A DNA stretch of 64,000 nt from CAIXZV01 sp963697365 (GCA_963697365.1 CAVONT010000013.1:56320-120319); one strand, 5' to 3'. Counted from the stretch's first letter, positions 44,645-51,828 are shown. The notes: a model not told the origin generated them from the letters alone. Program-made: numbers and translations.

Positions 44645-44890
44645 GAGGCGGGATGGCGACGATGACAGGAGCCGCCTATGCGCGGCGTACGCGGAACCTT
44701 GGTCCCCCACACCAACAGAGCGCCCCAACAGTGTGGGATTCCGGCCACTCGCCCTCGAGGCTCACCCCCAGGAATCGACAAACGGGCGGTCGAGCCATGC
44801 GTGGAACTGCGCCAGACGCCACATAGCTGAGGGGCGACGCCCTGGGGGCTGATCCATGCGAGACCGTCAGCGCGACGCAGCCTCATCGTC
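44645..44890. repeat. 246-bp duplicated spacer, family B copy 2
   Basis: Partner of 41436-41681. Its left end lies 14 bases upstream of brnT and includes the phased repeat (units at 44674 and 44685). Its right end runs into the last eight codons of the antitoxin gene at 44867. The duplicated block therefore covers the junction between two toxin-antitoxin operons. Confidence 0.8.
44674..44693. promoter_or_regulatory. Phased direct repeat upstream of brnT
   Basis: GCCTATG at 44674 and GCGTACG at 44685, period 11 bp, the most diverged of the eight sites. It is homologous by position to the site at 41465 in the other spacer copy. Confidence 0.45.
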
Positions 44891-45154
44891 ATCGGCGTAA
44901 GCCTCGAGGAGCGAGCGCAGCACCTGGCTGATCGTGCGTCCTTCCGAAGCCGCGCGGGCGGCCGCGCGATCCCGAAGGCGGGCCGGGACCCGGACCGAGA
45001 TCCGGGGCGAGTGCTCCCCGCTCGAGGCATCAAGGAACGGCCGGCCGCGATGCAGCCGCAGGGTCGAGGGCTCGAACCCGCGCTCGGCCTGGGCTGCCAG
45101 CGCGTCGATCTCGGCGTCGGTGAGGGTTCGTCCGCTCTTTGTGGTCACTGCCAT
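44867..45154 (-). CDS. Ribbon-helix-helix antitoxin
   Basis: The 95-aa protein has an N-terminal region (MAVTTKSGRTLTDAEIDALA) and a C-terminal RHH domain (PRISVRVPARLRDRAAARAA, then ISQVLRSLLEAYADDDE). Its ATG lies inside the end of the toxin gene upstream. Toxin-first order is known for some pairs. Confidence 0.8.
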   Translation of the reverse strand: MAVTTKSGRTLTDAEIDALAAQAERGFEPSTLRLHRGRPFLDASSGEHSPRISVRVPARLRDRAAARAASEGRTISQVLRSLLEAYADDDEAASR

Positions 45155-45396
45155 CGCATCACCTGCCGGTATAGCGGCATGTACGACCCCCGCATGTGCA
45201 TCGCGTGGATAACGACCAACTCCCCGCCAGCCAGCTCGATGACGACGATCTCGAGCGGGATGCCGCGCTGATCCGGGCCGACGACGAGGACCCGGTCGTC
45301 ATCCTGCTCGAGCCAGGCCTGCGCATGGGCAACGACGTAGGCAACCCGATCACGGGCGATGCCATGCCTCGCGGCCGACGGATGAAATCGGAGCAT
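45145..45396 (-). CDS. Small toxin-like protein of an RHH pair
   Basis: The 83-aa protein MLRFHPSAARHGIARDRVAY, VVAHAQAWLEQDDDRVLVVG, GIPLEIVVIELAGGELVVIH and AMHMRGSYMPLYRQVMRW resembles small basic BrnT/DUF4258-like toxins. I would not assign a family firmly. A TTGACT/TAATAC promoter lies just upstream. The 188-base gap before it shows nothing else. Confidence 0.7.
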   Translation of the reverse strand: MLRFHPSAARHGIARDRVAYVVAHAQAWLEQDDDRVLVVGPDQRGIPLEIVVIELAGGELVVIHAMHMRGSYMPLYRQVMRWQ

Positions 45397-45408
45397 TGAT
45401 CCACAGCC

Positions 45409-45438
45409 GTATTATGTCAGTCACAACACGCTAGTCAA
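45409..45438 (-). promoter_or_regulatory. Promoter of the RHH toxin-antitoxin pair
   Basis: On the minus strand TTGACT (45438-45433) and TAATAC (45414-45409) are 18 bases apart, and the ATG begins 12 bases further. The short distance suggests a very short leader or a leaderless message. Confidence 0.6.
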
Positions 45439-45584
45439 CCCGGCTGCTCGAGCTCGGTGGACCTTCGTGCCGCTCTTGTGGGCGGGCGGTGGTGCCGATT
45501 CGCGACAACGACCTTGACAGGGCGGCGCGCCGCGATGAGATCGCCAACGGCAAGGTCTGAGACGTATGGCTCTACGGAGGGCGT

Positions 45585-46448
45585 TCAGCCGGTTGCCGCG
45601 TCGATCGCCCCGATCAGGTCGTTCGCCCAAGTGACCGCCGCATCGACGGAGGCCAGCACATCGAGACCCACCGACTCGGCTGCGTAGATCGAGGCCCACT
45701 TCGAGTTGGCGCGGACGACGGGCGGCCACGGCTGGCGTCGTCGCGAGGAGAACAGGCGGGTGGCAATCGCGCGCATGTCTGCCATGTCGGGCTGCTCCTC
45801 CCGCACAAGGACCTGGATGTCAACCAGGTCATGCGCACGGTCGTTCTCACCGGTCGCGTTGACGGACGTGCAGGCATGGAGCTTCTGGACGATCTGGTGC
45901 GAGGCGGACAGCAGCGGGATCGGTCCTGGCTCAGGCAGCCCAAGGATCGCGCAGAGGTCCATGGCCCGCTGGCCGATCCTGACATCTGGCTCAGCGGCGC
46001 CTCCGACCTCGTCGCGCGTGAGCTCGAACGTCACTGGCGTCCACTCGCTCCCCTTGTAGCGGAGCGAGATCTGGAACCGGCGCATCGTGTAGTCGTCGGG
46101 GACGTCGTCCGGCGCCTTGGAACCCCTGGGCGACAGCGTCCCAGTGAAGCCGGCCCAGCCTGCAGCAAGGCGCTCCTCGAACGTGTCGAGCCACGCATCG
46201 AGCCTGATCTCCCCGGGCCGCGTCGCGTCCAGGTCGCCCGTCGCACGGGCACCGCCCTCACCGTATCGGAGCTGGAGTGCCGCTCCGCCCTTGAGCACGC
46301 CCGGCGGCAGCATCTGGCCGATCGCCGTGTCCGCGACCAGGAGCTGGAGCCTCCTCGCGATCCCGGAGCTCCCTCCGGCCTCGTGGTTGATCCGCGCCTG
46401 GAGCGACCGGGCGCTGGGAGGCTCGGATCCCCGCCGCTGGGCGGTCAT
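45585..46448 (-). CDS. AbiEii-type nucleotidyltransferase toxin
   Basis: The 287-aa protein has the AbiEii/DUF1814 features: PPGVLKGGAALQLRYGEGGA, RATGDLDATRPGE (the G[GS]xDLD-type motif), the middle domain SEWTPVTFELTRDEVG, and HQIVQKLHACTSVN with DRAHDLVDIQVLVRE. It pairs with the AbiEi gene upstream (four-base overlap). AbiEii proteins act as GTP-using nucleotidyltransferase toxins in phage abortive infection. Here the acidic pair GDLDA is present. Confidence 0.88.
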   Translation of the reverse strand: MTAQRRGSEPPSARSLQARINHEAGGSSGIARRLQLLVADTAIGQMLPPGVLKGGAALQLRYGEGGARATGDLDATRPGEIRLDAWLDTFEERLAAGWAGFTGTLSPRGSKAPDDVPDDYTMRRFQISLRYKGSEWTPVTFELTRDEVGGAAEPDVRIGQRAMDLCAILGLPEPGPIPLLSASHQIVQKLHACTSVNATGENDRAHDLVDIQVLVREEQPDMADMRAIATRLFSSRRRQPWPPVVRANSKWASIYAAESVGLDVLASVDAAVTWANDLIGAIDAATG

Positions 46449-46996
46449 CCCTCGATACCGAGCGCCGCGAAGACCCTGTCAGCGTCGCGCCGGCGGAGGA
46501 GACCGCGCTCTCGCGCATCCCTCGCGGCGTCGGCGAGCCGGTTGGTCATGACCGTGCCCCGCGCATCAAGGAGGGCGCGCGCGACCGTCGTTGTCGGGAT
46601 CCCCTCGTAGACCGTCAGATCCCCTGGCACGTCCGTCCGCTGCACGATCTCGATCGCCTCCGGCACGGCGACGCGGACCCGGTACGGCGTCCCGACCTTG
46701 ATGCGGCGCGGGTTGACGTCCGCCAGGCGGTTGAGTGCCAGGACAGCGTCGGCGACAAGATGGGCGCCACGTCCGACGCGGAGGACGGCCTCCATGAATT
46801 CGTCGCGATCGGTTGCCGGCACATCGTCGAACCGGTAGACGCCGTGGCCTCGGCGCGTCAGGCCTCCGCGATACGCCAGTTGGCGCAGCGCCCACTCGGG
46901 AATGCCGAGGCTGGCGGCGTCATGGGTCGTGATGTAGCCATACTGCTCGAGCGCCCGCTCGTGAAGCTGTCGGCGATAGGTGGTGGCGAGCGGCAC
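46445..46996 (-). CDS. AbiEi-type antitoxin and repressor
   Basis: GTG 46996 follows AGGAG nine bases upstream. The 183-aa protein opens with a winged helix (LEQYGYITTHDAASLGIPEW, ALRQLAYRGGLTRRGHGVYR), the AbiEi_4 domain, then the C-terminal domain VRVAVPEAIEIVQRTDVPGD and TTTVARALLDARG. AbiEi binds inverted repeats over its own promoter, and such a dyad is seen at 47018-47037. Confidence 0.88.
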   Translation of the reverse strand: MPLATTYRRQLHERALEQYGYITTHDAASLGIPEWALRQLAYRGGLTRRGHGVYRFDDVPATDRDEFMEAVLRVGRGAHLVADAVLALNRLADVNPRRIKVGTPYRVRVAVPEAIEIVQRTDVPGDLTVYEGIPTTTVARALLDARGTVMTNRLADAARDARERGLLRRRDADRVFAALGIEG

Positions 46997-47017
46997 CGGG
47001 GAGTTCTCCTGTCACTT

Positions 47018-47037
47018 CCGTAGTGCAAACACTACGG
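47018..47037. promoter_or_regulatory. AbiEi operator-like inverted repeat
   Basis: Arms CCGTAGTG (47018-47025) and CACTACGG (47030-47037) flank a CAAA loop. It covers the -10 region of the abiE promoter on the minus strand, as expected for AbiEi autorepression. Confidence 0.7.
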
Positions 47038-47057
47038 TCTTGACATCTTCAGGTCAA
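47029..47057 (-). promoter_or_regulatory. Promoter of the abiE operon
   Basis: TTGACC (47057-47052) and TAGTGT (47034-47029) on the minus strand have a 17-base spacer. The -10 box lies within the dyad at 47018-47037. Confidence 0.55.
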
Positions 47058-47099
47058 CATGGCGTGCAGTCGGCGACCGTGACCACCCTACTGGCGGCC

Positions 47100-47118
47100 G
47101 CTTACCCGCGGCTTACCG
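47100..47118. promoter_or_regulatory. Phased direct repeat upstream of abiE
   Basis: GCTTACC at 47100 and 47111, period 11 bp. It lies 43 bases beyond the -35 box and 104 bases upstream of the abiEi start. Confidence 0.5.
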
Positions 47119-47191
47119 CCCTCCGAGGAGATCGAGGGGTGGGCTCGGTGAGTCCAGGCGTGTGCGCCGGGTGGCGTGCGGCGTCGCAGGC

Positions 47192-47449
47192 CTACCCCAC
47201 CGGGGCCGACGAGCGCTCGATGACGCGGAAGCCGACCGAGCGGACGACCCGGGCGACATCGGCGGGAAACGGCAGGCCGTCGAGCAGGACACCCTTGCGA
47301 CGTGGCGACAGGAGCTCGATCCCGACCACCGAGCCATCGGGCGCGTAGTTGATGCCCCGGGCATCGTCGAGGCGGACCTGGTGGTCCCAGCGCGCATCGC
47401 TCAGGGTCAGGTATGCCGCGTCCACGGCCTCGTCGTATTCGAGCAGCAT
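47192..47449 (-). CDS. DUF2283 protein
   Basis: The 85-aa protein MLLEYDEAVDAAYLTLSDAR, INYAPDGSVVGIELLSPRRK and DVARVVRSVGFRVI is DUF2283 (LEYDxExDxAYIxL pattern and GIELL). This family often sits beside BrnT-like toxins and may be an antitoxin or partner. It starts five bases after the small gene at 47455. Confidence 0.82.
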   Translation of the reverse strand: MLLEYDEAVDAAYLTLSDARWDHQVRLDDARGINYAPDGSVVGIELLSPRRKGVLLDGLPFPADVARVVRSVGFRVIERSSAPVG

Positions 47450-47454
47450 GTCCC

Positions 47455-47613
47455 CTATGCCTTGGGCGGCCGTTGCTCCTTGTCATTGACGACGGCGGGC
47501 GGCCGCTTCGAGGGTGTCACCTCGATCTCGAAGCCGTCGGCGAGAAGCCGGGCAAACCGCCCGCGCTCAAGCTGCTTCGCGGCTTTGGGAGTGTCAGGCT
47601 TCTTCGTAGTCAT
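47455..47613 (-). CDS. Short BrnT-partner antitoxin (52 aa)
   Basis: ATG 47613 starts MTTKKPDTPKAAKQLERGRF, ARLLADGFEIEVTPSKRPPA and ends KEQRPPKA. The MTTKKP opening resembles MPTKKP of the antitoxin beside the intact brnT. It overlaps the brnT end by 20 bases and precedes the DUF2283 gene by five. It lacks a clear DNA-binding domain. The tight packing argues that it is real. Confidence 0.65.
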   Translation of the reverse strand: MTTKKPDTPKAAKQLERGRFARLLADGFEIEVTPSKRPPAVVNDKEQRPPKA

Positions 47614-47875
47614 GGCGTTCACGCGCAGTGGCGCGCCGAGCGGAGATGATCCGGATCATAGGGCCGCGCTCCGCGACTGTCACATGGAGCAACCTGCCGC
47701 TTCGTGACATGCCGACGACGTTGAATCGAACCTCACGCGGAAGGAGGTGCCATCGATCCAGGTTGGTCACGGCAAGCGGGTCCTGCAACACTCCGACAGC
47801 CTCCACGAAGTCGATCCCGTGCTTCTGCCGGTTCGCGTCCGCCTTGTCCTCGTCCCATTGGACCCTCGGGTGCAC
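47594..47875 (-). CDS. brnT: BrnT-type ribonuclease toxin (second intact copy)
   Basis: The 93-aa protein reads VQWDEDKADANRQKHGIDFV, EAVGVLQDPLAVTNLD, FNVVGMSRSGRLLHVTVAER and MIRIISARRATARERHDYEE. All BrnT core motifs are kept. It forms a three-gene operon with the 52-aa antitoxin and DUF2283. A phased repeat lies 75 bases upstream. Confidence 0.88.
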   Translation of the reverse strand: MHPRVQWDEDKADANRQKHGIDFVEAVGVLQDPLAVTNLDRWHLLPREVRFNVVGMSRSGRLLHVTVAERGPMIRIISARRATARERHDYEEA

Positions 47876-47949
47876 GCGCCTGCCTCGTCGGGCTGCGGCA
47901 CGGCCGCACGCCGGGCCAAGGGCGGGTGCCCGCCATCGTAGGGACTACC

Positions 47950-47968
47950 GCTTACACGCCGCTTGTGG
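47950..47968. promoter_or_regulatory. Phased direct repeat upstream of the second brnT
   Basis: GCTTACA at 47950 and GCTTGTG at 47961, period 11 bp. This is the last of the eight sites. The rest of the gap to 48068 shows nothing. Confidence 0.45.
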
Positions 47969-48068
47969 CTCCAGGGGCGCCTCCTCCGCGGGGCAGGCCC
48001 TGGCAATGAACCGGGCCGCTCGACGTGGCGGCGAGCGACGACTGGCCGCTCACACCTCGCCGAAGAGG

Positions 48069-48668
48069 TCAGCTCCTGCGGCCACGTCCCGCGGGCCACA
48101 CCGTGTCCAGGTACACGTGGGCCAGGTCCACCAGCACCGGCACCAGCTCGCGCGTCGCGAACGGCTGCCCCATCGCGATCGCCTCCTCGGCCGGCCACTC
48201 GCGCCAGATGTGCAGGTCATGCCACTGCGTGCGATCGAGCTTCGCCAGGCGGTCGAGCAGCGCGTCCCAGCCCGTCGCGATCCGCCGGCCGCCATCGACC
48301 GCCCGCAGCACCAGCTCCCCATCCTCCAGGCGCGCCCGGAACCCCATCACCGCGCCCTTGGGGGTGAAGCCACCGCCGATGTCGTCCCCGATCCACAGGT
48401 CGTGCGTCGCGACCACGGCTTCGAGGGCCGCCCGACGCCCCGGGTCCGCGACCAGCTCGAGCAGGCGCGGCCAGTCCCACAGCTCCCGATTGACGGGGCC
48501 GAACTCGGGCGAGCCGTCGCCCTTCTCGATGTACCAGCCGGCCGCGACATGCGCCGACGCGTGGGCGGGATCATCGAGGGACCCGTTGGCGTACACGACC
48601 AGCTTGGAGGCGCGCCAGCCCTGGCCCCACTCCCCACTCCCCGCCCCCCGCCACGGGGCGTGGTCCAT
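48069..48668 (-). CDS. Hypothetical protein
   Basis: The 199-aa frame has a plausible protein character: KLVVYANGSLDDPAHASAHV, AAGWYIEKGDGSPEFGPVNR, WPRLLELVADPGRRAALEAV and DGGRRIATGWDALLDRLAKL, then WHDLHIWREWPAEEAIAM. Acidic, Trp-rich, no signal peptide. I do not recognise a family. The first 20 residues (Gly/Ser/Trp-rich) may be untranslated, with a start near codon 22. Confidence 0.55.
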   Translation of the reverse strand: MDHAPWRGAGSGEWGQGWRASKLVVYANGSLDDPAHASAHVAAGWYIEKGDGSPEFGPVNRELWDWPRLLELVADPGRRAALEAVVATHDLWIGDDIGGGFTPKGAVMGFRARLEDGELVLRAVDGGRRIATGWDALLDRLAKLDRTQWHDLHIWREWPAEEAIAMGQPFATRELVPVLVDLAHVYLDTVWPAGRGRRS

Positions 48669-48675
48669 CGCGCGG

Positions 48676-48900
48676 GTGACGGGCGGCTACCGCTACGAGA
48701 TCTCGACCCAGCGCAACGCGACCGACCATGCCCAGCTCGATTACGGGCACATCCGCGAGGTCACGCTCGTGACTGGCCCGACGGGCATCGACCCCGTGGC
48801 CGACGAGGTGCCTGACGCCCTCCGCCACGCGATGCGGCCCCGGATCCGGATGTGGAACCTCGACGCATTCGGCGAGGAGATCGAGGGGCTGGGGCGGTAG
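48676..48900 (+). CDS. Small hypothetical protein
   Basis: From GTG 48676 a 74-aa protein, VTGGYRYEISTQRNATDHAQ, LDYGHIREVTLVTGPTGIDP, VADEVPDALRHAMRPRIRMW, is divergent from the previous gene with seven bases between starts. Codon usage looks coding-like. Family unknown. Confidence 0.4.
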   Translation: MTGGYRYEISTQRNATDHAQLDYGHIREVTLVTGPTGIDPVADEVPDALRHAMRPRIRMWNLDAFGEEIEGLGR

Positions 48901-48999
48901 CGGTGGGTGGACGCGGACGTTGCTCGACAGAGCCCGAGCCGTCATCGGGCCGCAGCGACAGTGACGTCGACCGACTCGTAGGGGTTCAGCGCACGGAGC

Positions 49000-49575
49000 T
49001 CAGCCGTGGAATTCATCCGCAGCAGCCGGATAGATCTCCGTCCCTGAGGCGATCCCCATCCGTCCGGAGAAGACGACCCCGCCGGTCGACGATCGGCGCA
49101 CATCAAGATCGACGACGCCGTCCGTGGGGATGCCCAGCAGCTCCATGATGGCCCGCGGGACGTTGAAGTGGCCGCGCTTCTTGTGCGTCTCGATCCGGTA
49201 CTGGATTGCGGGCTGCCCGCGCAGCGTGAGGCCCTCGGCAAGGATCTCGTACCCTGCCTGGCCAGCGACCGGACGGCGCCGGCCGGGAGGCGCGAACTCC
49301 GCGAGTCCCGCCTCGATATCGCCCTGAACCGCTTCGTTCGGAGCGGAGCCCTGGGCCGCCTTGAGGGTCGCAAACGCCTCAGCCGAGTGCCCCTGGCGAC
49401 CGATGGCCTGGATGACCCGCACGGCGAACGCCCCGAGCCGAGCGTCGCCGAGCCAGGGTGCGATGGCATCGATGGCGCTGACTCCAAACGCGGCGATCGC
49501 GTCCCGGAACCCGATCCGTTCGGCGGGAGATGCGGTGCTCGCCGCTGCCAATAGCTCTTCAAGCGTCGCGGTCAT
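49000..49575 (-). CDS. Hypothetical protein with HEAT-like helices and AbrB-like C terminus
   Basis: From ATG 49575, which overlaps the upstream gene's stop by four bases, the 191-aa protein has helical repeats (FRDAIAAFGVSAIDAIAPWL, LGAFAVRVIQAIGRQG, AFATLKAAQGSAPNEAVQGD). The C-terminal part looks like a SpoVT/AbrB-type strand set (FNVPRAIMELLGIPTDGVVD, LDVRRSSTGGVVFSGRM). Possibly DNA-binding. I cannot name a family with confidence. Confidence 0.65.
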   Translation of the reverse strand: MTATLEELLAAASTASPAERIGFRDAIAAFGVSAIDAIAPWLGDARLGAFAVRVIQAIGRQGHSAEAFATLKAAQGSAPNEAVQGDIEAGLAEFAPPGRRRPVAGQAGYEILAEGLTLRGQPAIQYRIETHKKRGHFNVPRAIMELLGIPTDGVVDLDVRRSSTGGVVFSGRMGIASGTEIYPAAADEFHG

Positions 49576-50000
49576 GCCGGCGTGCCTCCGATCCACTGGC
49601 CGAACTCCGCGGCCGTTGCGAGGACTGTTGCGGCATCGACGTCCTGACGCCCCGCGTAGAGCTGAACGGCAAGCCCGAGGAGGACGACGCGATCGACGCG
49701 GACGACCGGGGCCGAACCTGCGCCGGGTGTGACATCGACCGGCAAGGGTCCGTCGATGTCAGTGTCGTGAACCTCGAAGTCGAGACGCTGGAGAAGGTCG
49801 AACGCCCTCCTGGAGTTGAACTTGTCGTTGCCGAGGCCGACCGCGCGACCGAACGCCTGCTTGACCGGGTACCACTGGGCACCCAGGCGAACGGCCAGCT
49901 TCTGGATGGGCTGCGGCTCCTCGCCGGCGACCGCCGCCGACACCTGTTCCCTGGTCACGCTGTAGATCACGCCGTCGAGCTTGAACCGAATTGCCTGCAT
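49572..50000 (-). CDS. Hypothetical protein of a two-gene operon
   Basis: ATG 50000 follows AGGAGG. The 142-aa protein has MQAIRFKLDGVIYSVTREQV, IQKLAVRLGAQWYPVKQAFG and LGNDKFNSRRAFDLLQRLDF, a pattern I have seen in actinobacterial genes of unknown role beside restriction or defence genes. The second part (VVLLGLAVQLYAGRQDVDA) may bind a partner. The strong promoter upstream is unusual for this genome. Confidence 0.7.
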   Translation of the reverse strand: MQAIRFKLDGVIYSVTREQVSAAVAGEEPQPIQKLAVRLGAQWYPVKQAFGRAVGLGNDKFNSRRAFDLLQRLDFEVHDTDIDGPLPVDVTPGAGSAPVVRVDRVVLLGLAVQLYAGRQDVDAATVLATAAEFGQWIGGTPA

Positions 50001-50037
50001 GGTTGCCTCCTGGGCTGGCTGGACTGAGAGAATATTT

Positions 50038-50065
50038 AGTATATACAGAACATCTCTTGTGTCAA
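50038..50065 (-). promoter_or_regulatory. Strong consensus-like promoter
   Basis: On the minus strand TTGACA (50065-50060) and TATACT (50043-50038) are 16 bases apart. The surrounding DNA is AT-rich (AATATTTAGTATATAC at 50031-50046). The leader is about 30 bases, with AGGAGG before ATG 50000. Confidence 0.75.
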
Positions 50066-50085
50066 GGCCGTCGCCGCGACGAGTG

Positions 50086-50960
50086 CTACGAGAGGCGGCT
50101 CCGGTCCGTCCTGACGCCCGCCGGCGCCATCGCGGCCTGCAGCGTCTCAACGACGAGACGGTGGTCCAGCCCCGCGGCCGTCAGGCCCACCCAGGCCATG
50201 GCGTGGGGCGTCCCAAGGAGCGCCGCGACGAGGTCGCCGGGACGGATCGCCGGCGCCTGGTCGAGGCCCGCGAGCTGGGCAGCGACCGCCACCAGCGTCG
50301 CGGTGCGGAAGGTGAGCCCACGCTCGCCGTGCTCACCGTCCGATGCCGGGGTGGTGCAGCACGCCAGGAGCGCGGGCCGGAGACCGGCCGGGATCCAGCC
50401 TGGCGAGGGTCGCGATCTCGGCGAACCCGCCGGGGCCGTTCGAGCGCCGCGAGCGCCACGTGCTCGGAGCCCACGTGGGGATGCCCGGTGGCCGCAGCCT
50501 CGGCGAACATCGCCGCGAGGACGGGCCGCGGATCGGCCACGAAGCCCGGGAGCCGGTCCGTCGCCCCGTTGGGCAGGCGCACCTTCCGCGAGCGGCTGCG
50601 CCGGGCCCGGGCATCGGCGACCGCGTCGATGAGCATCTCCGCGAGGAACGGCTTGTCCAGGGTCGGGACGTCGAGGCCGAGGGCGGTCGTGCGCTCGAGC
50701 TCGTGCGGGTCGCTCGACATCACCACGACCGGGAGGTTCGGCCGGGTCGCCGTGAGCATGGCCGCGAGATCGACCCCGTCCATCTCGCCCGGCATCTGGA
50801 CGTCGGTCACGACGAGGTCGACCGCGCAGTCCGGCTCCGAGAGAGCGGCGGCCGCGCTGTCGGCGGTCGCGAACCGGCGGACCGTGAAGCCCTCGGCCTC
50901 GAGCAGCCGGCTCACGCGGTCACGGGTAGGCTGGTGGTCGTCGCTGACGAATGCGTTCAT
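50086..50960 (-). pseudogene. Response regulator fused to a Clp-N-like domain, two frameshifts
   Basis: ATG 50960 starts MNAFVSDDHQPTRDRVSRLL, a receiver domain with the acidic pair (DDH) and phospho-acceptor Asp in LVVTDVQMPGEMDGVDL and the Lys site VPTLDKPFLAEM. A linker (RRSRSRKVRLPNGATDRLPG) precedes helices of ClpN type: RPVLAAMFAEAAATGHPHVG with SEHVALAALERPGGFAEIAT, then, two frame shifts later, LAGLDQAPAIRPGDLVAALL and MAWVGLTAAGLDHRLVVETL. Extra bases near 50440 and 50320 explain the shifts. The Clp N domain would provide a peptide-binding output instead of DNA binding. It is divergent from the NarL-type regulator. Confidence 0.7.
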
Positions 50961-51102
50961 TGGGGCTCCTTCGCCTCGCGTCCCCGGGGGTGGGGCCGTC
51001 GATATCCAATCTAGCGGTCGGCGGCCCGCGCTCCAATGTGGCTGGTACGCCATCGCTGTGCGAACTTCCACGCAAGGTCCGCTCGAGGAAGGGGGAGTCG
51101 AG

Positions 51103-51715
51103 ATGCGCAACGTGCCCGCGGACCTGATCCGCGTCGTGTTCCTCGAGGACGAACGCGGCATCGCCGAGCTCACGAAGGATGGGCTCGCGAGCCGAGGCAT
51201 CCTGGTGATCGGGCTTGCGGCCACGGTCGAGGCAACGGTTGCCCTCGTGGCAGCGGATCGCCCGGACGTCGTCGTCGCCAACGTCGAGCTCCTGGACGAG
51301 CTGGCCCTCGATCTGCCCGCCGCGCTGTCGCCCGCCGGCCCACCGATCCTGTGGTGGTCGGGCCACGAAGGGCGGTACCGGGAGGCGGCGGTGCGGGCCG
51401 GTGGTGCCGGCTTCGTCAGCAAGCGAGCGGGCCTGGATGCTCTCGTGTCCGCCATCCGTCTGGTCGGCCTCCGGCAAGAAGACCTGGACCCCGGACGACC
51501 TGCGGGCGAGGCGCAGTGCGCCGAAGGCGCCGACAAGCCGCGAGCGCGAGGTCCTGGCGGGCGTTGCCGCGGGGCGCCCGAACAAGGAGATCGCCGACGA
51601 CCTCGGGATCTCGGAGCGCGGGGTCGAGAGCCACCTGCGCCGCATGTACGACCGGTATCCAGCGTCGAACCGGGCCGAGCTGCTCAACCTGGCCCAGCGA
51701 TCCGGCTGGGTCTGA
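51103..51715 (+). pseudogene. NarL-type response regulator (REC plus LuxR HTH), one frameshift
   Basis: ATG 51103 follows GGGGGAG. The receiver domain reads LIRVVFLEDERGIAELTKDG, PDVVVANVELLDELALDLPA and GGAGFVSKRAGLDALVSAIR. The usual phospho-acceptor Asp is replaced by Asn-Val-Glu (VANVEL), so it may not be phosphorylated. One extra base near 51470 shifts the frame. The HTH then reads TSREREVLAGVAAGRPNKEI, ADDLGISERGVESHLRRMYD, the LuxR/GerE domain. It probably binds DNA near the divergent start of its neighbour. Confidence 0.78.
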
Positions 51716-51828
51716 GACCGAGCCCTCCCGGGAGCGGGCGCTGGCGCAGTCCAGTGACAGGCGAGCTGGCACGCCGACGCCCGAGACTCCTGCTCACGGG
51801 CCGGACGTGGCCCCGGAAGGAGGCTCCC

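Noticed and set aside
22086..47968. Phased GCTTACG repeats as integron attC sites
   Set aside because: No RYYYAAC/GTTRRRY core and no long imperfect hairpin, and no integron integrase is in the window.
47628..48815. Plus-strand frame opposite brnT and the hypothetical gene at 48069
   Set aside because: Shadow composition and no motif; the minus strand carries recognisable brnT.
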